Part shown: positions 16,585 through 25,681 of the stretch, in pieces
Position numbering within the stretch: the first letter of the stretch is position 1
Layout: each line of letters begins with the position of its first letter
Assembly: GCF_026240945.1 (NCBI RefSeq)
Contig: NZ_JAPFPY010000020.1
Coordinates: forward strand, 29,903 to 93,902
Source: Mycolicibacterium sp. J2
GTDB taxonomy: Bacteria > Actinomycetota > Actinomycetes > Mycobacteriales > Mycobacteriaceae
DNA length: 64,000 bases
Direction of reading: 5' to 3'
Notes under the pieces: model-generated
Seen by the model: the letters and a program-made list of their open reading frames with translations, nothing else
The model's database searches: none
What the model was told of the DNA's origin: nothing
Made by a program: the position numbers and the translations under genes

Positions 16585-17240
16585 GGCGCGCGGTTTGGCT
16601 GGCGGCGGTTGCCGTCCTGCTCGCGGGCTGCGGCGACGACGTCCCGGACTATCAGTCGCTGTTGACCACCACCACGACGACGACCAGCGCCGCACCCGGC
16701 GCCCAAAAGCCCGTGCCGATCTCGCAGTACCTGGAAAGCGTCGGGGTCACCGGCGACCCCGTCGCCCCGGAGAAACTCACCGATCTGACCGTCGAACTGC
16801 CGCGGCCGGCCGGGTGGCAGGCCTACAGCAACATCAACCTGTCACCGGGGACGCGGGTGATCGCCAAGGGCGACACCTACCCGACCGCGATGCTCATGGT
16901 GTTCAAGCTGACCGGCAATTTCGACATCGCCGAGGCCCTCAAACACGCCGATGCCGACGCCGATCTGTCGCAGAACTTCACCAAACTCAACGGCTCCGAC
17001 GAGAACTTCCGCGGCTTCCCGTCGTCGATGATCGAGGGCACCTATGACCTCAACGGGCGGCGAATGCAGAGCTACAACCGCATCATCTTCCCGACCGGGA
17101 CACCGCCCAAGACCCCGCCAGGGGCGCCCGGCCAGCGCTATCTGGTGCAGCTGACCATCACCAGCTATGCCGAGGAGGCCCAAAAACAGGGCAAGGACAT
17201 CGAGGGCATCATCTCGGGGTTCAAGGTCGCGGCCAAGTAA
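16581..17240 (+). CDS. lpqT: Lipoprotein LpqT
   Basis: The 219-residue product has a lipoprotein signal ending LLAGC (lipid Cys at residue 17), a Thr-rich linker with seven consecutive Thr, and an LpqN/LpqT-type domain with PISQYLESVGVTG, LTVELPRPAGWQAY and TYPTAMLMVFKLTG. It corresponds to Rv1016c by sequence and position. LpqT/LpqN proteins are surface lipoproteins of the mycobacterial envelope; no enzymatic site is visible. GTG start overlaps the ArsC-like stop. A paralogue of the same domain lies at 44601. Confidence 0.9.
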   Translation: MRRAVWLAAVAVLLAGCGDDVPDYQSLLTTTTTTTSAAPGAQKPVPISQYLESVGVTGDPVAPEKLTDLTVELPRPAGWQAYSNINLSPGTRVIAKGDTYPTAMLMVFKLTGNFDIAEALKHADADADLSQNFTKLNGSDENFRGFPSSMIEGTYDLNGRRMQSYNRIIFPTGTPPKTPPGAPGQRYLVQLTITSYAEEAQKQGKDIEGIISGFKVAAK

Positions 17241-17290
17241 GGCGCGGCGGGCAGGAGCGAAGCGACCCGGGGATTGGCTACGCTCCGACC

Positions 17291-18154
17291 ATGAGTTGGA
17301 CCGCCGCAGATCTGCCGTCCTTCACCGGGCGTCGCGTCATCGTCACCGGGGCCAATAGCGGCCTGGGCCTGGTCACCGCCCGCGAGCTGGCCCGGGTGGG
17401 GGCGTCGGTCACGCTGGCGGTGCGCAATCTGGACAAGGGCAACGCCGCCGCCGCGCAGATGTCGGGCGATGTCACGGTGCGCAAGCTGGACCTGCAAAGC
17501 CTGGCCTCGATCCGGGAGTTCGCGGCGGGTGTGGACGGCGTCGACGTGCTGGTGAACAACGCCGGCATCATGGCGGTGCCGTACGCGTTGACCGTCGACG
17601 GATTCGAGAGCCAGATCGGCACCAATCACCTCGGTCATTTCGCGCTGACCAATCTGCTACTGCCCAAGATCACCGACCGCGTCGTGACGGTGGCGTCGCT
17701 GATGCACCTGATCGGGTGGATCGACCTCAAGGATCTGAACTGGCGCTCGCGCCCCTACCTGGCCTGGCCGGCCTACGGCCAGTCCAAGCTGGCCAACCTG
17801 CTGTTCACCAGCGCGCTGCAGCGCCGGCTCACCGCGGCCGGTTCACCGGTCCGGGCCATCGCCGCCCACCCCGGGTACTCGGCCACCAACCTGCAGGGCC
17901 AGACCGGTCACCCGATCGGCACCAAGGTGTGGCTGGCGGCCAACAAGGTCGCCACCGACGCCGATTTCGGGGCGAGGCAGACGTTGTACGCGGTCTCCCA
18001 GGACGTGCCGGGTGACAGTTTCATCGGGCCGCGGTTCGGGATGCGCGGCCCGACCGGTCCGGGACCGCGCAGCCCGTTGGCTCGCTCGGCTCGTACCGCC
18101 GAACGGCTGTGGGAGCTGTCCGCGCAGCTCACGGGCACTGAATTTCAGATCTGA
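17291..18154 (+). CDS. Short-chain dehydrogenase/reductase (protochlorophyllide reductase-like subgroup)
   Basis: The 287-residue protein carries TGANSGLG for NAD(P) binding, NNAGIMAVP, a Ser in VASLMH and the catalytic Tyr and Lys in YGQSK. The Arg in AVRNLDKG after the second strand suggests NADPH preference. This subgroup of actinobacterial SDRs resembles retinol and protochlorophyllide reductases in sequence, but the substrate is unknown. It sits 50 bases after lpqT and 118 before rplY and is probably its own unit. Confidence 0.88.
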   Translation: MSWTAADLPSFTGRRVIVTGANSGLGLVTARELARVGASVTLAVRNLDKGNAAAAQMSGDVTVRKLDLQSLASIREFAAGVDGVDVLVNNAGIMAVPYALTVDGFESQIGTNHLGHFALTNLLLPKITDRVVTVASLMHLIGWIDLKDLNWRSRPYLAWPAYGQSKLANLLFTSALQRRLTAAGSPVRAIAAHPGYSATNLQGQTGHPIGTKVWLAANKVATDADFGARQTLYAVSQDVPGDSFIGPRFGMRGPTGPGPRSPLARSARTAERLWELSAQLTGTEFQI

Positions 18155-18272
18155 GGGCGACGTCGGCTACCCTTGCTGACGTCACGGCGAGGGTGGTCTA
18201 CCACCGTTATCGACGGGAATCCATTCTGTTGGTCCCTGGCCGTGTGTGAACCGGTTACAGGAGGAACAACAC

Positions 18273-18914
18273 ATGGCCAAGAATGCGGCCCCCAACAAGC
18301 TGACCGCCGACGTGCGTACCCGCACCGGTAAGGGTGCCTCGCGCCAGGCCCGCCGTGACGGCAAGGTCCCCACCGTGCTGTACGGCCACGGCACCGAGCC
18401 CCAGCACCTGGAGCTCAATGCTCGCGATTTCGCCGCTGTGCTGCGGCACTCGGGCACCAACGCCGTCCTGACCCTCGATATCGCGGGCAAGGAGCAGTTG
18501 GCGCTGACCAAGGCTGTCGTCACCCACCCGATCAAGCGCAACATCGTGCACGCCGACCTGCTGGTCGTGAAGCGCGGCGAGAAGGTGACCGTCGATGTCA
18601 CCGTCGTCGTCGAGGGCGACGCCGCCCCGGGCACGCTGGTGACCCAGGAGGCCAACACCATCCAGATCGAGGCCGAGGCGCTGTCGATCCCCGAGCAGGT
18701 CACCGTGTCGGTCGAGGGCGCCGAGGCCGGCACCCAGATCACCGCCGGCCAGCTCGAGCTGCCGGCGGGTGTCACGCTCGTCGTCGACGCGGACACCTTG
18801 GTGGTCAACGTCGTCGAGGCCCCGAGCGCCGAGGATCTGGACGCCGAGGGTGCGGGCGAGGCCGGCGAGGCTGCCGCCGAGGAGCCCGCCGCCGAAGCCG
18901 AGTCCGCCGAATAA
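18273..18914 (+). CDS. rplY: 50S ribosomal protein L25 (CTC form)
   Basis: The L25/general stress CTC protein binds 5S rRNA. The 213-residue product has the L25 beta-barrel N-terminal half with RTGKGASRQARRDGKVPTVLYG, HLELNARDFAAVLR and HADLLVV, a C-terminal TL5-like beta domain (about 100-190), and an acidic Ala/Glu tail of about 30 residues. ATG 18273 follows AGGAGGAAC at 7 bases; the longer in-frame start includes the ribosome-binding site and is rejected. The stop TAA is one base before the pth start, so the two are co-translated. Confidence 0.97.
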   Translation: MAKNAAPNKLTADVRTRTGKGASRQARRDGKVPTVLYGHGTEPQHLELNARDFAAVLRHSGTNAVLTLDIAGKEQLALTKAVVTHPIKRNIVHADLLVVKRGEKVTVDVTVVVEGDAAPGTLVTQEANTIQIEAEALSIPEQVTVSVEGAEAGTQITAGQLELPAGVTLVVDADTLVVNVVEAPSAEDLDAEGAGEAGEAAAEEPAAEAESAE

Positions 18915-18915
18915 T

Positions 18916-19491
18916 TTGGCCGAGCCGTTACTGGTGGTTGGGCTCGGTAACCCCGGGCCCAACTACGCCAAGACCCGGCACAATCTCGGCTTCATGGTGG
19001 CCGACATCCTGGCCGGTCGCATCGGCTCAAGTTTCAAGGTGCACAAGCGCTCCGGCGCTGAGGTCACCACGGGCCGGCTGGGAGGCCGGTCCGTGGTGCT
19101 TGCCAAGCCCCGGGTGTACATGAACGAATCCGGCCGCCAGGTCGGACCGTTGGCCAAGTTCTACTCCGTGCCGCCCGCCGACGTCGTGGTGCTGCACGAC
19201 GAGCTGGATATCGACTTCGGCCGGATCCGACTCAAACTGGGCGGCGGTGAAGGCGGCCACAACGGGCTGCGCTCGGTGGCGGCTGCCCTGGGCACCAAGG
19301 ATTTTCAGCGGGTGCGCATCGGCGTAGGCCGCCCACCCGGACGCAAGGACCCCGCCGCCTTCGTGCTGGAGACCTTCAATTCCGTTGAACGGCCCGAGGT
19401 TCCGCTGTTGTGTGAGAACGCGGCCGACGCCACGGAACTGCTGCTGCAGGTCGGCCTGGAGGCCGCCCAGAACACCGTGCACGCCTGGTAG
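18916..19491 (+). CDS. pth: Peptidyl-tRNA hydrolase
   Basis: Pth releases peptides from prematurely dissociated peptidyl-tRNA. The 191-residue product matches Rv1014c in length and sequence: LLVVGLGNPGPNYAKTRHNLG with catalytic His, KPRVYMNESGR, HDELDIDFGRIRLK and GGGEGGHNGLRS. The start is a TTG at 18916, one base after the rplY stop. It is the only start that gives the family N-terminus without running into rplY. The stop abuts the convergent ABC permease stop with no gap. Confidence 0.96.
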   Translation: MAEPLLVVGLGNPGPNYAKTRHNLGFMVADILAGRIGSSFKVHKRSGAEVTTGRLGGRSVVLAKPRVYMNESGRQVGPLAKFYSVPPADVVVLHDELDIDFGRIRLKLGGGEGGHNGLRSVAAALGTKDFQRVRIGVGRPPGRKDPAAFVLETFNSVERPEVPLLCENAADATELLLQVGLEAAQNTVHAW

Positions 19492-20331
19492 TCAGTCCGT
19501 CGTGCGCCGGGCGTAGGCCCGCAGCGCGAACGGCGCCAACACCGCGGTCATCGCCAGTGACCACGCGATCGTGGCCAGTATGGGGTGGTGCAACGGTAGC
19601 TGCGCATCGGGTGGGGCCGCCGGACCGTTGCCCCACAGCTCGCGCATCGCCTGCGCCAGTGAGGACACCGGATTCCATTCCGCGGCCACCCGCAACCATC
19701 GCGGCATCGGCTCGGTCGGTGCGAAAGTGTTGGCCAGGAAGGTGATCGGGAACAGTACGGTGAACATCACGCCGTTGACCGCCTCGACCGAGCGCATCAG
19801 CGAACCGACCAGGATGCCGAACCAGATCATCCCGAACCCGAACACCAGGATCAGCGCGAACGCCAGCACGGCCTCGGCCACGCTGCCGCGGATCCGCCAG
19901 CCGATACACAACCCGGTGATCGCCATGACCACGATCCCGATACACGAGTGCAGCAGGCTGGCCACGCTGCGGCCGATGAGCACGGCCGACCGGCGGATGG
20001 GCAGCGAGCGGAACCGGTCGATGATGCCCTTCTCGACGTCGGCGGTGATGCCGGAGGCGACGACGAAGGCAGTGAACACGATGGTCTGGGCCTGGATACC
20101 CGGCAGCAGGAATTCCCGGTAGGACGCACCACCCCTGGTGGCGATCGAGGCCCCGAACACGAACGCGAACAGCAACACGAACATGATCGGCTGGACCGTG
20201 ACATCGCTGAGCATCTCGGGCATGCGTTTGGTGTGGATCATATTGCGTTTCACCATGATCCACGACTGTTGGGCGATGTTGGTGGGCCGTATCACCGGCT
20301 GCGCGGTGATCTGCTCCGACACGGCGGTCAC
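19492..20331 (-). CDS. ABC-2 type exporter permease (DrrB-like)
   Basis: The 279-residue protein has six membrane segments and the ABC-2 family features: VQPIMFVLLFAFVFG in the first helix region, PGIQAQTIVFTAF and the coupling motif EKGIIDRFRSLPIRRSAVL. It resembles DrrB/daunorubicin resistance permeases, which export drugs or lipids. It overlaps the ATPase gene by 4 bases upstream (ATGA-type), so the two form one exporter. Cargo is not indicated by neighbours. Confidence 0.9.
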   Translation of the reverse strand: MTAVSEQITAQPVIRPTNIAQQSWIMVKRNMIHTKRMPEMLSDVTVQPIMFVLLFAFVFGASIATRGGASYREFLLPGIQAQTIVFTAFVVASGITADVEKGIIDRFRSLPIRRSAVLIGRSVASLLHSCIGIVVMAITGLCIGWRIRGSVAEAVLAFALILVFGFGMIWFGILVGSLMRSVEAVNGVMFTVLFPITFLANTFAPTEPMPRWLRVAAEWNPVSSLAQAMRELWGNGPAAPPDAQLPLHHPILATIAWSLAMTAVLAPFALRAYARRTTD

Positions 20332-21317
20332 GCGTCTACCTCCTCGGTGTTCTCGGCGCGGTGCCCGGTGAGCGACAGGAACACGTCGTCCAGGCTGGGC
20401 CGGGACAGCCCGATATCGTCAACCTCGATGGCGTTGTCCTGCAACCAGTTCGCCACCCGGGTCAGTTCGGCGATGCCGTCGGCCGCCGCGGTGAGCTGCC
20501 GGGCGCCGACGTCGACGTGCACCTCGGCCCCGGACCGGCTCAGGAGTTCGCGGGCCGCGGGCAGGTCGGCCGCGTGTGACACCGTCACCACCAGGCTGGC
20601 ATTGCCGGCCTGCTGCTTGAGTTGCAGCGGTGTGCCTTTGGCGATGATCCGGCCGTGGTCGATGACGACGATATCGTCGGCGAGCTGGTCGGCCTCTTCC
20701 AGATACTGCGTGGTGAGCAGCACCGTGGTGCCGCCGGCCACGAGGTCACGCAGCACCTCCCACAAGTCGCTGCGGCTGCGCGGGTCCAGCCCGGTGGTGG
20801 GTTCGTCCAGGAACAGCACGGGCGGGGCGGCGATCAGACTGACGGCCAGGTCGAGCCGTCGGCGCATCCCGCCGGAGTACGCACGCACCGGGCGGTCGGC
20901 GGCATCCACCAGATCGAACTGCTCGAGCAGCCGGTCCCCCAGTTGTTTGAGCTGCCCGCGGCCGATCCCGTAGAGGCCGCCGATCATCCGGATGTTCTCC
21001 CGGCCGGTGAGCAGTTCGTCGACGGTCGCGGCCTGCCCCGTCAGTCCCATGTTGCGGCGCACCATATCGGGCTGTGTCCGCACGTCGTAGCCCGCAACGC
21101 GCGCGGTGCCGCTGGTGGGTTCCGACAGCGTGGTCATCATCCGCACCGTGGTGGTCTTACCGGCACCGTTGGGACCCAGTAGGCCCAGCACCGCGCCCTG
21201 CGGGACGGTGAAGCTCACCCCGTCGACCGCCCGGTTCGCACCGAAATCCTTGACGAGGTCGATCGCCTCGATGGCCGGCGTATCGCCGTTGCTCGTCGCT
21301 TCGCTCGCCCTGGCCAT
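20328..21317 (-). CDS. ABC exporter ATP-binding protein (DrrA-like)
   Basis: The 329-residue ATPase shows Walker A GPNGAGKTTTV, Q-loop in GLTGQAATVDELLTGREN, signature YSGGMRRRLDLA and Walker B PVLFLDEPTTGLDPRSR, followed by a DrrA-type C-terminal extension with a DUF4162-like fold. It powers the permease encoded just downstream. ATG 21317 is preferred because it starts the conserved lead to the nucleotide-binding domain; an upstream GTG would add ten unrelated residues. It is divergent from the gene at 21446. Confidence 0.93.
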   Translation of the reverse strand: MARASEATSNGDTPAIEAIDLVKDFGANRAVDGVSFTVPQGAVLGLLGPNGAGKTTTVRMMTTLSEPTSGTARVAGYDVRTQPDMVRRNMGLTGQAATVDELLTGRENIRMIGGLYGIGRGQLKQLGDRLLEQFDLVDAADRPVRAYSGGMRRRLDLAVSLIAAPPVLFLDEPTTGLDPRSRSDLWEVLRDLVAGGTTVLLTTQYLEEADQLADDIVVIDHGRIIAKGTPLQLKQQAGNASLVVTVSHAADLPAARELLSRSGAEVHVDVGARQLTAAADGIAELTRVANWLQDNAIEVDDIGLSRPSLDDVFLSLTGHRAENTEEVDA

Positions 21318-21445
21318 AACTCCAACCGTAGCGACGTACCCCGACAACCCACCAACGTTTTTCCGGCGTCAAGATTGCCGCCCATCCCGTAAAGATTCCG
21401 TTCACGGCGCCGACGCGGCCCCGGCTACCGCGTAGACCGGTAACC

Positions 21446-21937
21446 ATGAGCACCGCCACCCAGACCACCCGTTGGCATCGCCTGATCGACGGCGATCGCA
21501 CCTGGGGGTCGTTGCACATCTCCGCCACCCGTTACGGCGCCACCCGGTATCGACTGGTGGTGTTTCCCCCGGGACTGTCCACCGAGCAGCGCCGCCTGCT
21601 GCGAATCTGGCGAGCCTGGCCCACGTGGGGCATGGCGGTGTGGCTGATCCTGGAGGTGGCGCTGTTGCCGACCTTGGGAGCCGTTGCGGCGCTGACACTT
21701 TCCACGTTCGCCGTGGTGTCGGCGGGTGCGGTGTCGATGGCGTGCGTCGACCAGTTCCGGCGCGAGGTCCGCACCCTGACGGTGCTGCGGATGACCGGCG
21801 TGAACGACCGCGAGTCGGCCGACATCTTCACCGAACTGAAACGGCACGCCACTGCGCTCGCCCTGGCCGACCGACATCTCACCGGCGCCGACCACGAGGC
21901 CGCGGTGTGGCGCGTCTACGAGCGGATGGCGGCCTGA
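21446..21937 (+). CDS. Mycobacterial small membrane protein, possibly DUF6611
   Basis: The 163-residue product has a soluble beta-like N-terminus (TWGSLHISATRYGATRYRL), a hydrophobic hairpin at about 58-100, and a helical C-terminus with RHATALALADRHLTGADHEA. The pattern is that of a widespread mycobacterial family without assigned function (I think DUF6611, not certain). It is alone on the plus strand, and its end overlaps the convergent DUF998 gene by 22 bases. Confidence 0.75.
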   Translation: MSTATQTTRWHRLIDGDRTWGSLHISATRYGATRYRLVVFPPGLSTEQRRLLRIWRAWPTWGMAVWLILEVALLPTLGAVAALTLSTFAVVSAGAVSMACVDQFRREVRTLTVLRMTGVNDRESADIFTELKRHATALALADRHLTGADHEAAVWRVYERMAA

Positions 21938-22569
21938 GGGGCACTGCGGATCAACCACACCGCAAGCGCGAGAACCGCGGCAACCTCGAACCCGGCGATA
22001 CCCCGTTCGACCAGTCCGAGCGGGATGATCCGCCACCAGGACCGCTCGGTTACCGCGCCCACCCCGATCGCCCCGAACAGCACGCCGAGCCATCCGATCG
22101 ACCCCCACGCCAGCCAGCGCGCGGTCCGCGCCCAGACCTCGCGGCCGCGGGCGATCACCAACACGGCCACCGGCAGTGCGACGAACGCCAGCAGCGTCGC
22201 GACCCGGTGCACGGTACCGCTGGCGCTGGGTCCGACCGCCCAGTTGTGTTTGGGGAAGGCCACCACGCCGAGCAACCCGATCACCCAGAGCGTCAGCAGC
22301 ACCGAACCCGGTGAGCGCAAGGTCAGCCGGCCGGCCTGGATCAGCCCGGCCAGCAACACCACCGATCCGGCCGCCAGTGCCAGCACTGCCGTCACGAAAA
22401 GCCAACCGCCGGTGGTGAACACGTATTCGGAGATGGTCGCGCGACGCAACGTCCGGCCGCGCAGCGGTTGGCCGCCGAGCACGGCGTCGAGCGCCAGCAC
22501 GGTCAGCAGGGAGGTGGCTGCGCCCACCGCCGCAATCCAGCCGAAAAGCACGTGCAGACGCCGGTTCAT
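21916..22569 (-). CDS. DUF998 membrane protein
   Basis: The 217-residue protein has about six hydrophobic helices. Its layout and motifs (ISEYVFTTGGW, VVAFPKHNWAVGP followed by TVHRVATLLAFVALP) fit DUF998, an integral membrane family of unknown role. It follows the iron-sulfur protein gene by 16 bases on the same strand and may share its transcript. The 3' end overlaps the neighbouring convergent gene. Confidence 0.8.
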   Translation of the reverse strand: MNRRLHVLFGWIAAVGAATSLLTVLALDAVLGGQPLRGRTLRRATISEYVFTTGGWLFVTAVLALAAGSVVLLAGLIQAGRLTLRSPGSVLLTLWVIGLLGVVAFPKHNWAVGPSASGTVHRVATLLAFVALPVAVLVIARGREVWARTARWLAWGSIGWLGVLFGAIGVGAVTERSWWRIIPLGLVERGIAGFEVAAVLALAVWLIRSAPQAAIRS

Positions 22570-22585
22570 CGAACCAGCCTACTGA

Positions 22586-23620
22586 TCAGCGCCCTCGGAT
22601 TCCGCTGTCGACCACCTTCACCGTCTTGTGCGGATACCTCTTCTCGGCATGCGCCTTGGCCGCCGAGTTCGGTAGCACGTACAGCGTCTCCCTCTTCTCC
22701 TGCAACGGTTTGAGCACGAGGTCCATGAATCCCTTGCGGTCGTCGAGGTACGGCTCGATCACGTCCTCCCCGGCCGGACACACCGCCAGGCAGTAGGCCG
22801 CCTTGTAGTTGGCCTTGAACGACAGGCTCTGCCACATCGAGGCGTTCTCCGAATCGGTGACCCTGGACCGGAAGTCCTCCCCGTCGGTGCTGTCGGCGAT
22901 GGTCTGCACCCAGTCGGTGAACCCGCCCATGAATTCCCGGTAGTTGTGCACCGAGCAGGCCATGAAGTCGAACTCGCCATCCTTGCCGATGGCGCCGACC
23001 GGGCAGGCCGCCACGCACAGCTTGCATTCCAGACAGGGCGAATAGTCCAGTGGGGCACCGTATTCGGAGATCGGCGCACCGACGAGCAGGGTGCCCAGGA
23101 TGATGAAGTTGCCGAACTTGGGATGGATGACGTTGCGGTGGATACCCATGACGCCCAGACCCGCCGCGACCGCCACCGGCTTGTGCGCGATCACCCAGAT
23201 GCGACCGGGGAACTTGTCCATCTCCATGGGGAATGTCGCCGACGGGTTGATGACGCGATAACCGGTGCCCTCCAGCGTGCGGGTGATGCGGTGCGCGGCC
23301 TCGTTGATGATCTCGCCGGTGCGGTGGAACTCCTGGTTGGCCACGCTGCGCTCCGACGAGCGGACGTTGTCCCGGTTCATCTTCACCACCAGCGAGATAT
23401 AGCTGCGCACCCCGGGCAGCGCGGTCTCGGCATGCTCGCGTTCCGACGCCAGGGCGGGGTCGTCGAAGGAGGCGAACGCGACATCGTCGGCACCGGCATC
23501 CAGACAGATCTGCCGCAGCCAGTCCGCGTCGATCACCGGTGGCGCCGCGACGCGGGCTCTGGCGCGCACCGCCTGCACCGTGGGGTGGTCGGCGAGGCGT
23601 GCGGGGAGTTTGTCCGTCAT
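22586..23620 (-). CDS. 4Fe-4S double-cluster protein related to QueG/reductive dehalogenase-type reductases
   Basis: The 344-residue protein has a QueG-like N-terminal domain and two ferredoxin-type cluster motifs: CLECKLCVAACPVGAIG in the centre, and a second set contributed by CSVHNYREF and CLAVCPAGED. QueG proteins use cobalamin plus two clusters to reduce epoxyqueuosine, but this protein is diverged and has a long C-terminal tail (YPHKTVKVVDSGIRGR), so the substrate is open. ATG 23620 is used; upstream ATG 23638 lies inside a strong palindrome. DUF998 follows after 16 bases. Confidence 0.82.
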   Translation of the reverse strand: MTDKLPARLADHPTVQAVRARARVAAPPVIDADWLRQICLDAGADDVAFASFDDPALASEREHAETALPGVRSYISLVVKMNRDNVRSSERSVANQEFHRTGEIINEAAHRITRTLEGTGYRVINPSATFPMEMDKFPGRIWVIAHKPVAVAAGLGVMGIHRNVIHPKFGNFIILGTLLVGAPISEYGAPLDYSPCLECKLCVAACPVGAIGKDGEFDFMACSVHNYREFMGGFTDWVQTIADSTDGEDFRSRVTDSENASMWQSLSFKANYKAAYCLAVCPAGEDVIEPYLDDRKGFMDLVLKPLQEKRETLYVLPNSAAKAHAEKRYPHKTVKVVDSGIRGR

Positions 23621-23625
23621 CCCTC

Positions 23626-23647
23626 TGAGTATAGACATATATACTCA
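23626..23647 (-). promoter_or_regulatory. 22-bp palindrome before the iron-sulfur protein gene
   Basis: TGAGTATA (23626-23633) and TATACTCA (23640-23647) form perfect 8-base arms around GACATA. The palindrome ends six bases before the ATG at 23620 and is AT-rich in a GC-rich region, as expected of an operator overlapping a -10. No regulator gene is adjacent. Confidence 0.6.
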
Positions 23648-23763
23648 GCTGCAGCGCTCGTTTCCGACGAAGTGGTCGACGACCCGGCCGCCGGACTGCC
23701 GGAACGTCAGAAACGTCGAGGCGCCGCTACCTCAAGCAGCGACGCCTCGACGTGTGCCAAGAA

Positions 23764-25401
23764 CTAGCCGGTGACCAGCGCGATCGAGTTGGCCCGGCGC
23801 AGCTTGCCCGACGGGGTCTTCGGGATGGTGCCCGGGCCCAGCACGACCACGTTGCGCGGACGGACGTCGACCTCGGTCACCACCTCGTGGGCGACCTGGT
23901 GCTCGATCCGGCGCACCTCGGCGGGATCCTGGTAGGCGTTGGACTCCACCGCCACCGCGAACGTCTCCCGGGAGTGCCCGGCGTCCAGCCGGACAGCGAC
24001 GGCGCAGCCGGGGCGCACGCCCTCGACGCGGCCTGCCGCGCGCTCGATATCGGTCGGGTAGATGTTGCGCCCGGCCATGATGATGACGTCTTTGACGCGG
24101 CCGCAGACCACGACGTTGCCCTCCTCGGTGAGGTAGCCGAGGTCGCCGGTGTCGTACCAGCCATGCTCGTCCTGGGTGGGCAGGAAGCCGGCCATCGTGA
24201 TGTAGCCGGGGGTCACCGACTCACCGCGCAGCTGGATGACGCCGACACCGCGGGCCGGCAGCACGTTGCCGTCCTCGTCGACGACGCGCGCCTCCAGGTC
24301 CTGCAGCAGCGGGCCGAGCGAGGCCAGCCGCCGGGTGTTGCCCTTGCTGGCGGGCACGGCCCGGCGCAGCGCGGCCAGCAGGTCGGCATCCACCTCGTCG
24401 ACCACCAGACCGGCGTCGCACGGGGAGAACGACACCGCCAGGCAGGTCTCGGCCATGCCGTAGGCCGGCAGGATCGCCGAGGATCGCAGCCCGAACGGCT
24501 TGCCCGCGTCCAGCAGGTCCTCGACGTCGGCGGGCTCCACCGGCTCGGCACCGGACAGCGCGAACCGCAGGGTGGACAGATCGAAGTCGCCGGGCTTGGC
24601 CTGCCGGCGCAGCCGCTTGGCCAGCAGCGCGTAGGCGAAGTTCGGGGCCGCCGTCATGGTGCCCTTGTACTTGTCGATCAGCTTGGCCCACAGCAGCGTG
24701 TCACGCAGGAAGTCCATCGGCGTGACCTTGACCAGCTCGGCACCGAAGTACATCGGGATGGTGAGGAAGCCGACCATGCCCATGTCATGGAAACAGGGCA
24801 GCCAGCTGACCATGACGTCCTTGTCGACGTCGTACTGGGCGCCGATGAACATGGCCTCGGCGTTGGAGTAGATGTTGCGGTGGGTGATCTGGACGGCCTT
24901 GGGAGAGCCGGTCGAACCCGAGGTCAACTGCATCAGCGCCAGGTCGTCCTCGGCGGTCTCGACGGGGTCGATGGGCTCGGCGGCGAGCAGGTCGCCGACC
25001 TTGAGCACCATGATGCCCTTCTCCTCGAGCACGGGGATGGCGACGATGAACGGCTCGGAGACGATCACGGCCTTGGCCTCGATCATGCCGATGACCGTCA
25101 TGGTGTCCTCGGCCCAGACCGCCAGGTCGGTGCGCGGGGTGGGCTGGTGCAGCATGGTCAGGCTGGCACCGCGCATCCACACGCCCTGCGCGGTGGGCGC
25201 GATCTCCACCGGGAAACCGGCCAGCACACCGATGGCGTCGCCGGGCCCGATGCCCGCGGCGGCCAAACCACCGGCGATCCGACGCGCGCGCTCGTGGACC
25301 TCGCCCCAGGTGTGGCGGATGGGGTCGTGCGGCTCACCGGTGACCATGCCCCGGGCGCTCTCCCTGGCGCTGCGGTACATCTTGTCGGTAAAACGGCTCA
25401 C
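23764..25401 (-). CDS. pks16: Fatty acyl-AMP/CoA ligase, Pks16 orthologue
   Basis: Although named a polyketide synthase in M. tuberculosis (Rv1013), this family is an adenylate-forming ligase. The 545-residue product has the P-loop LTSGSTGSPKAVQITHRN, YGMAETCLAVSF, YDTGDLGYL followed by GRVKDVIIMAGRNIYPTDIE, and the C-terminal catalytic Lys in TPSGKLRRAN. It would activate a fatty acid as acyl-AMP and pass it to CoA or a carrier protein. Start is the ATG after an AGGAGG-like site near 25405. It has its own 280-base upstream region with a strong hairpin. Confidence 0.92.
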   Translation of the reverse strand: MSRFTDKMYRSARESARGMVTGEPHDPIRHTWGEVHERARRIAGGLAAAGIGPGDAIGVLAGFPVEIAPTAQGVWMRGASLTMLHQPTPRTDLAVWAEDTMTVIGMIEAKAVIVSEPFIVAIPVLEEKGIMVLKVGDLLAAEPIDPVETAEDDLALMQLTSGSTGSPKAVQITHRNIYSNAEAMFIGAQYDVDKDVMVSWLPCFHDMGMVGFLTIPMYFGAELVKVTPMDFLRDTLLWAKLIDKYKGTMTAAPNFAYALLAKRLRRQAKPGDFDLSTLRFALSGAEPVEPADVEDLLDAGKPFGLRSSAILPAYGMAETCLAVSFSPCDAGLVVDEVDADLLAALRRAVPASKGNTRRLASLGPLLQDLEARVVDEDGNVLPARGVGVIQLRGESVTPGYITMAGFLPTQDEHGWYDTGDLGYLTEEGNVVVCGRVKDVIIMAGRNIYPTDIERAAGRVEGVRPGCAVAVRLDAGHSRETFAVAVESNAYQDPAEVRRIEHQVAHEVVTEVDVRPRNVVVLGPGTIPKTPSGKLRRANSIALVTG

Positions 25402-25494
25402 GGCAACCTCCTGAATGTCTGGAGGCGCGTCGCGAGCGACGTCGACCCCAGTGTCATTGCACGTTTCCCTATATTCCGCCTGCTAGCGCACAGT

Positions 25495-25541
25495 TTTCGA
25501 GAGGCGCGCGCACACAATTGGGAAGCAGTTGTGTCTCGAAA
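25495..25541 (-). other. Long stem-loop in the ispE-pks16 gap
   Basis: TTTCGAGA (25495-25502) pairs with TCTCGAAA (25534-25541), and inside it ACACAATTG (25512-25520) pairs with CAGTTGTGT (25526-25534) around GGAAG, with one wobble and a 9-base bulge (arms share one base). It lies 94 bases before pks16. It may terminate ispE or be part of the pks16 leader. CTTAAG occurs twice nearby (25630, 25641), five bases apart. Nothing else is obvious in the 280-base gap. Confidence 0.45.
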
Positions 25542-25681
25542 TGGTGATGGTCCAGCGAATCCAGTTCCCTCGAACGGCTCTGTTGCGAAGGGAACCGCCG
25601 GATGAGCGCTAGTTTCCACCGTCAGCCATCTTAAGAGACCCTTAAGTAACTGCCAAACTGTCGCGAGAAATGAGGGATGGG

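Noticed and set aside
16660..16692. Thr repeat in lpqT as phase-variable microsatellite
   Set aside because: The codons are mixed (ACC/ACG) and the linker is typical of mycobacterial lipoproteins.
23752..25605. 617-residue frame opposite pks16
   Set aside because: It mirrors pks16 with low-complexity His/Gly/Arg sequence; pks16 has all ligase motifs.
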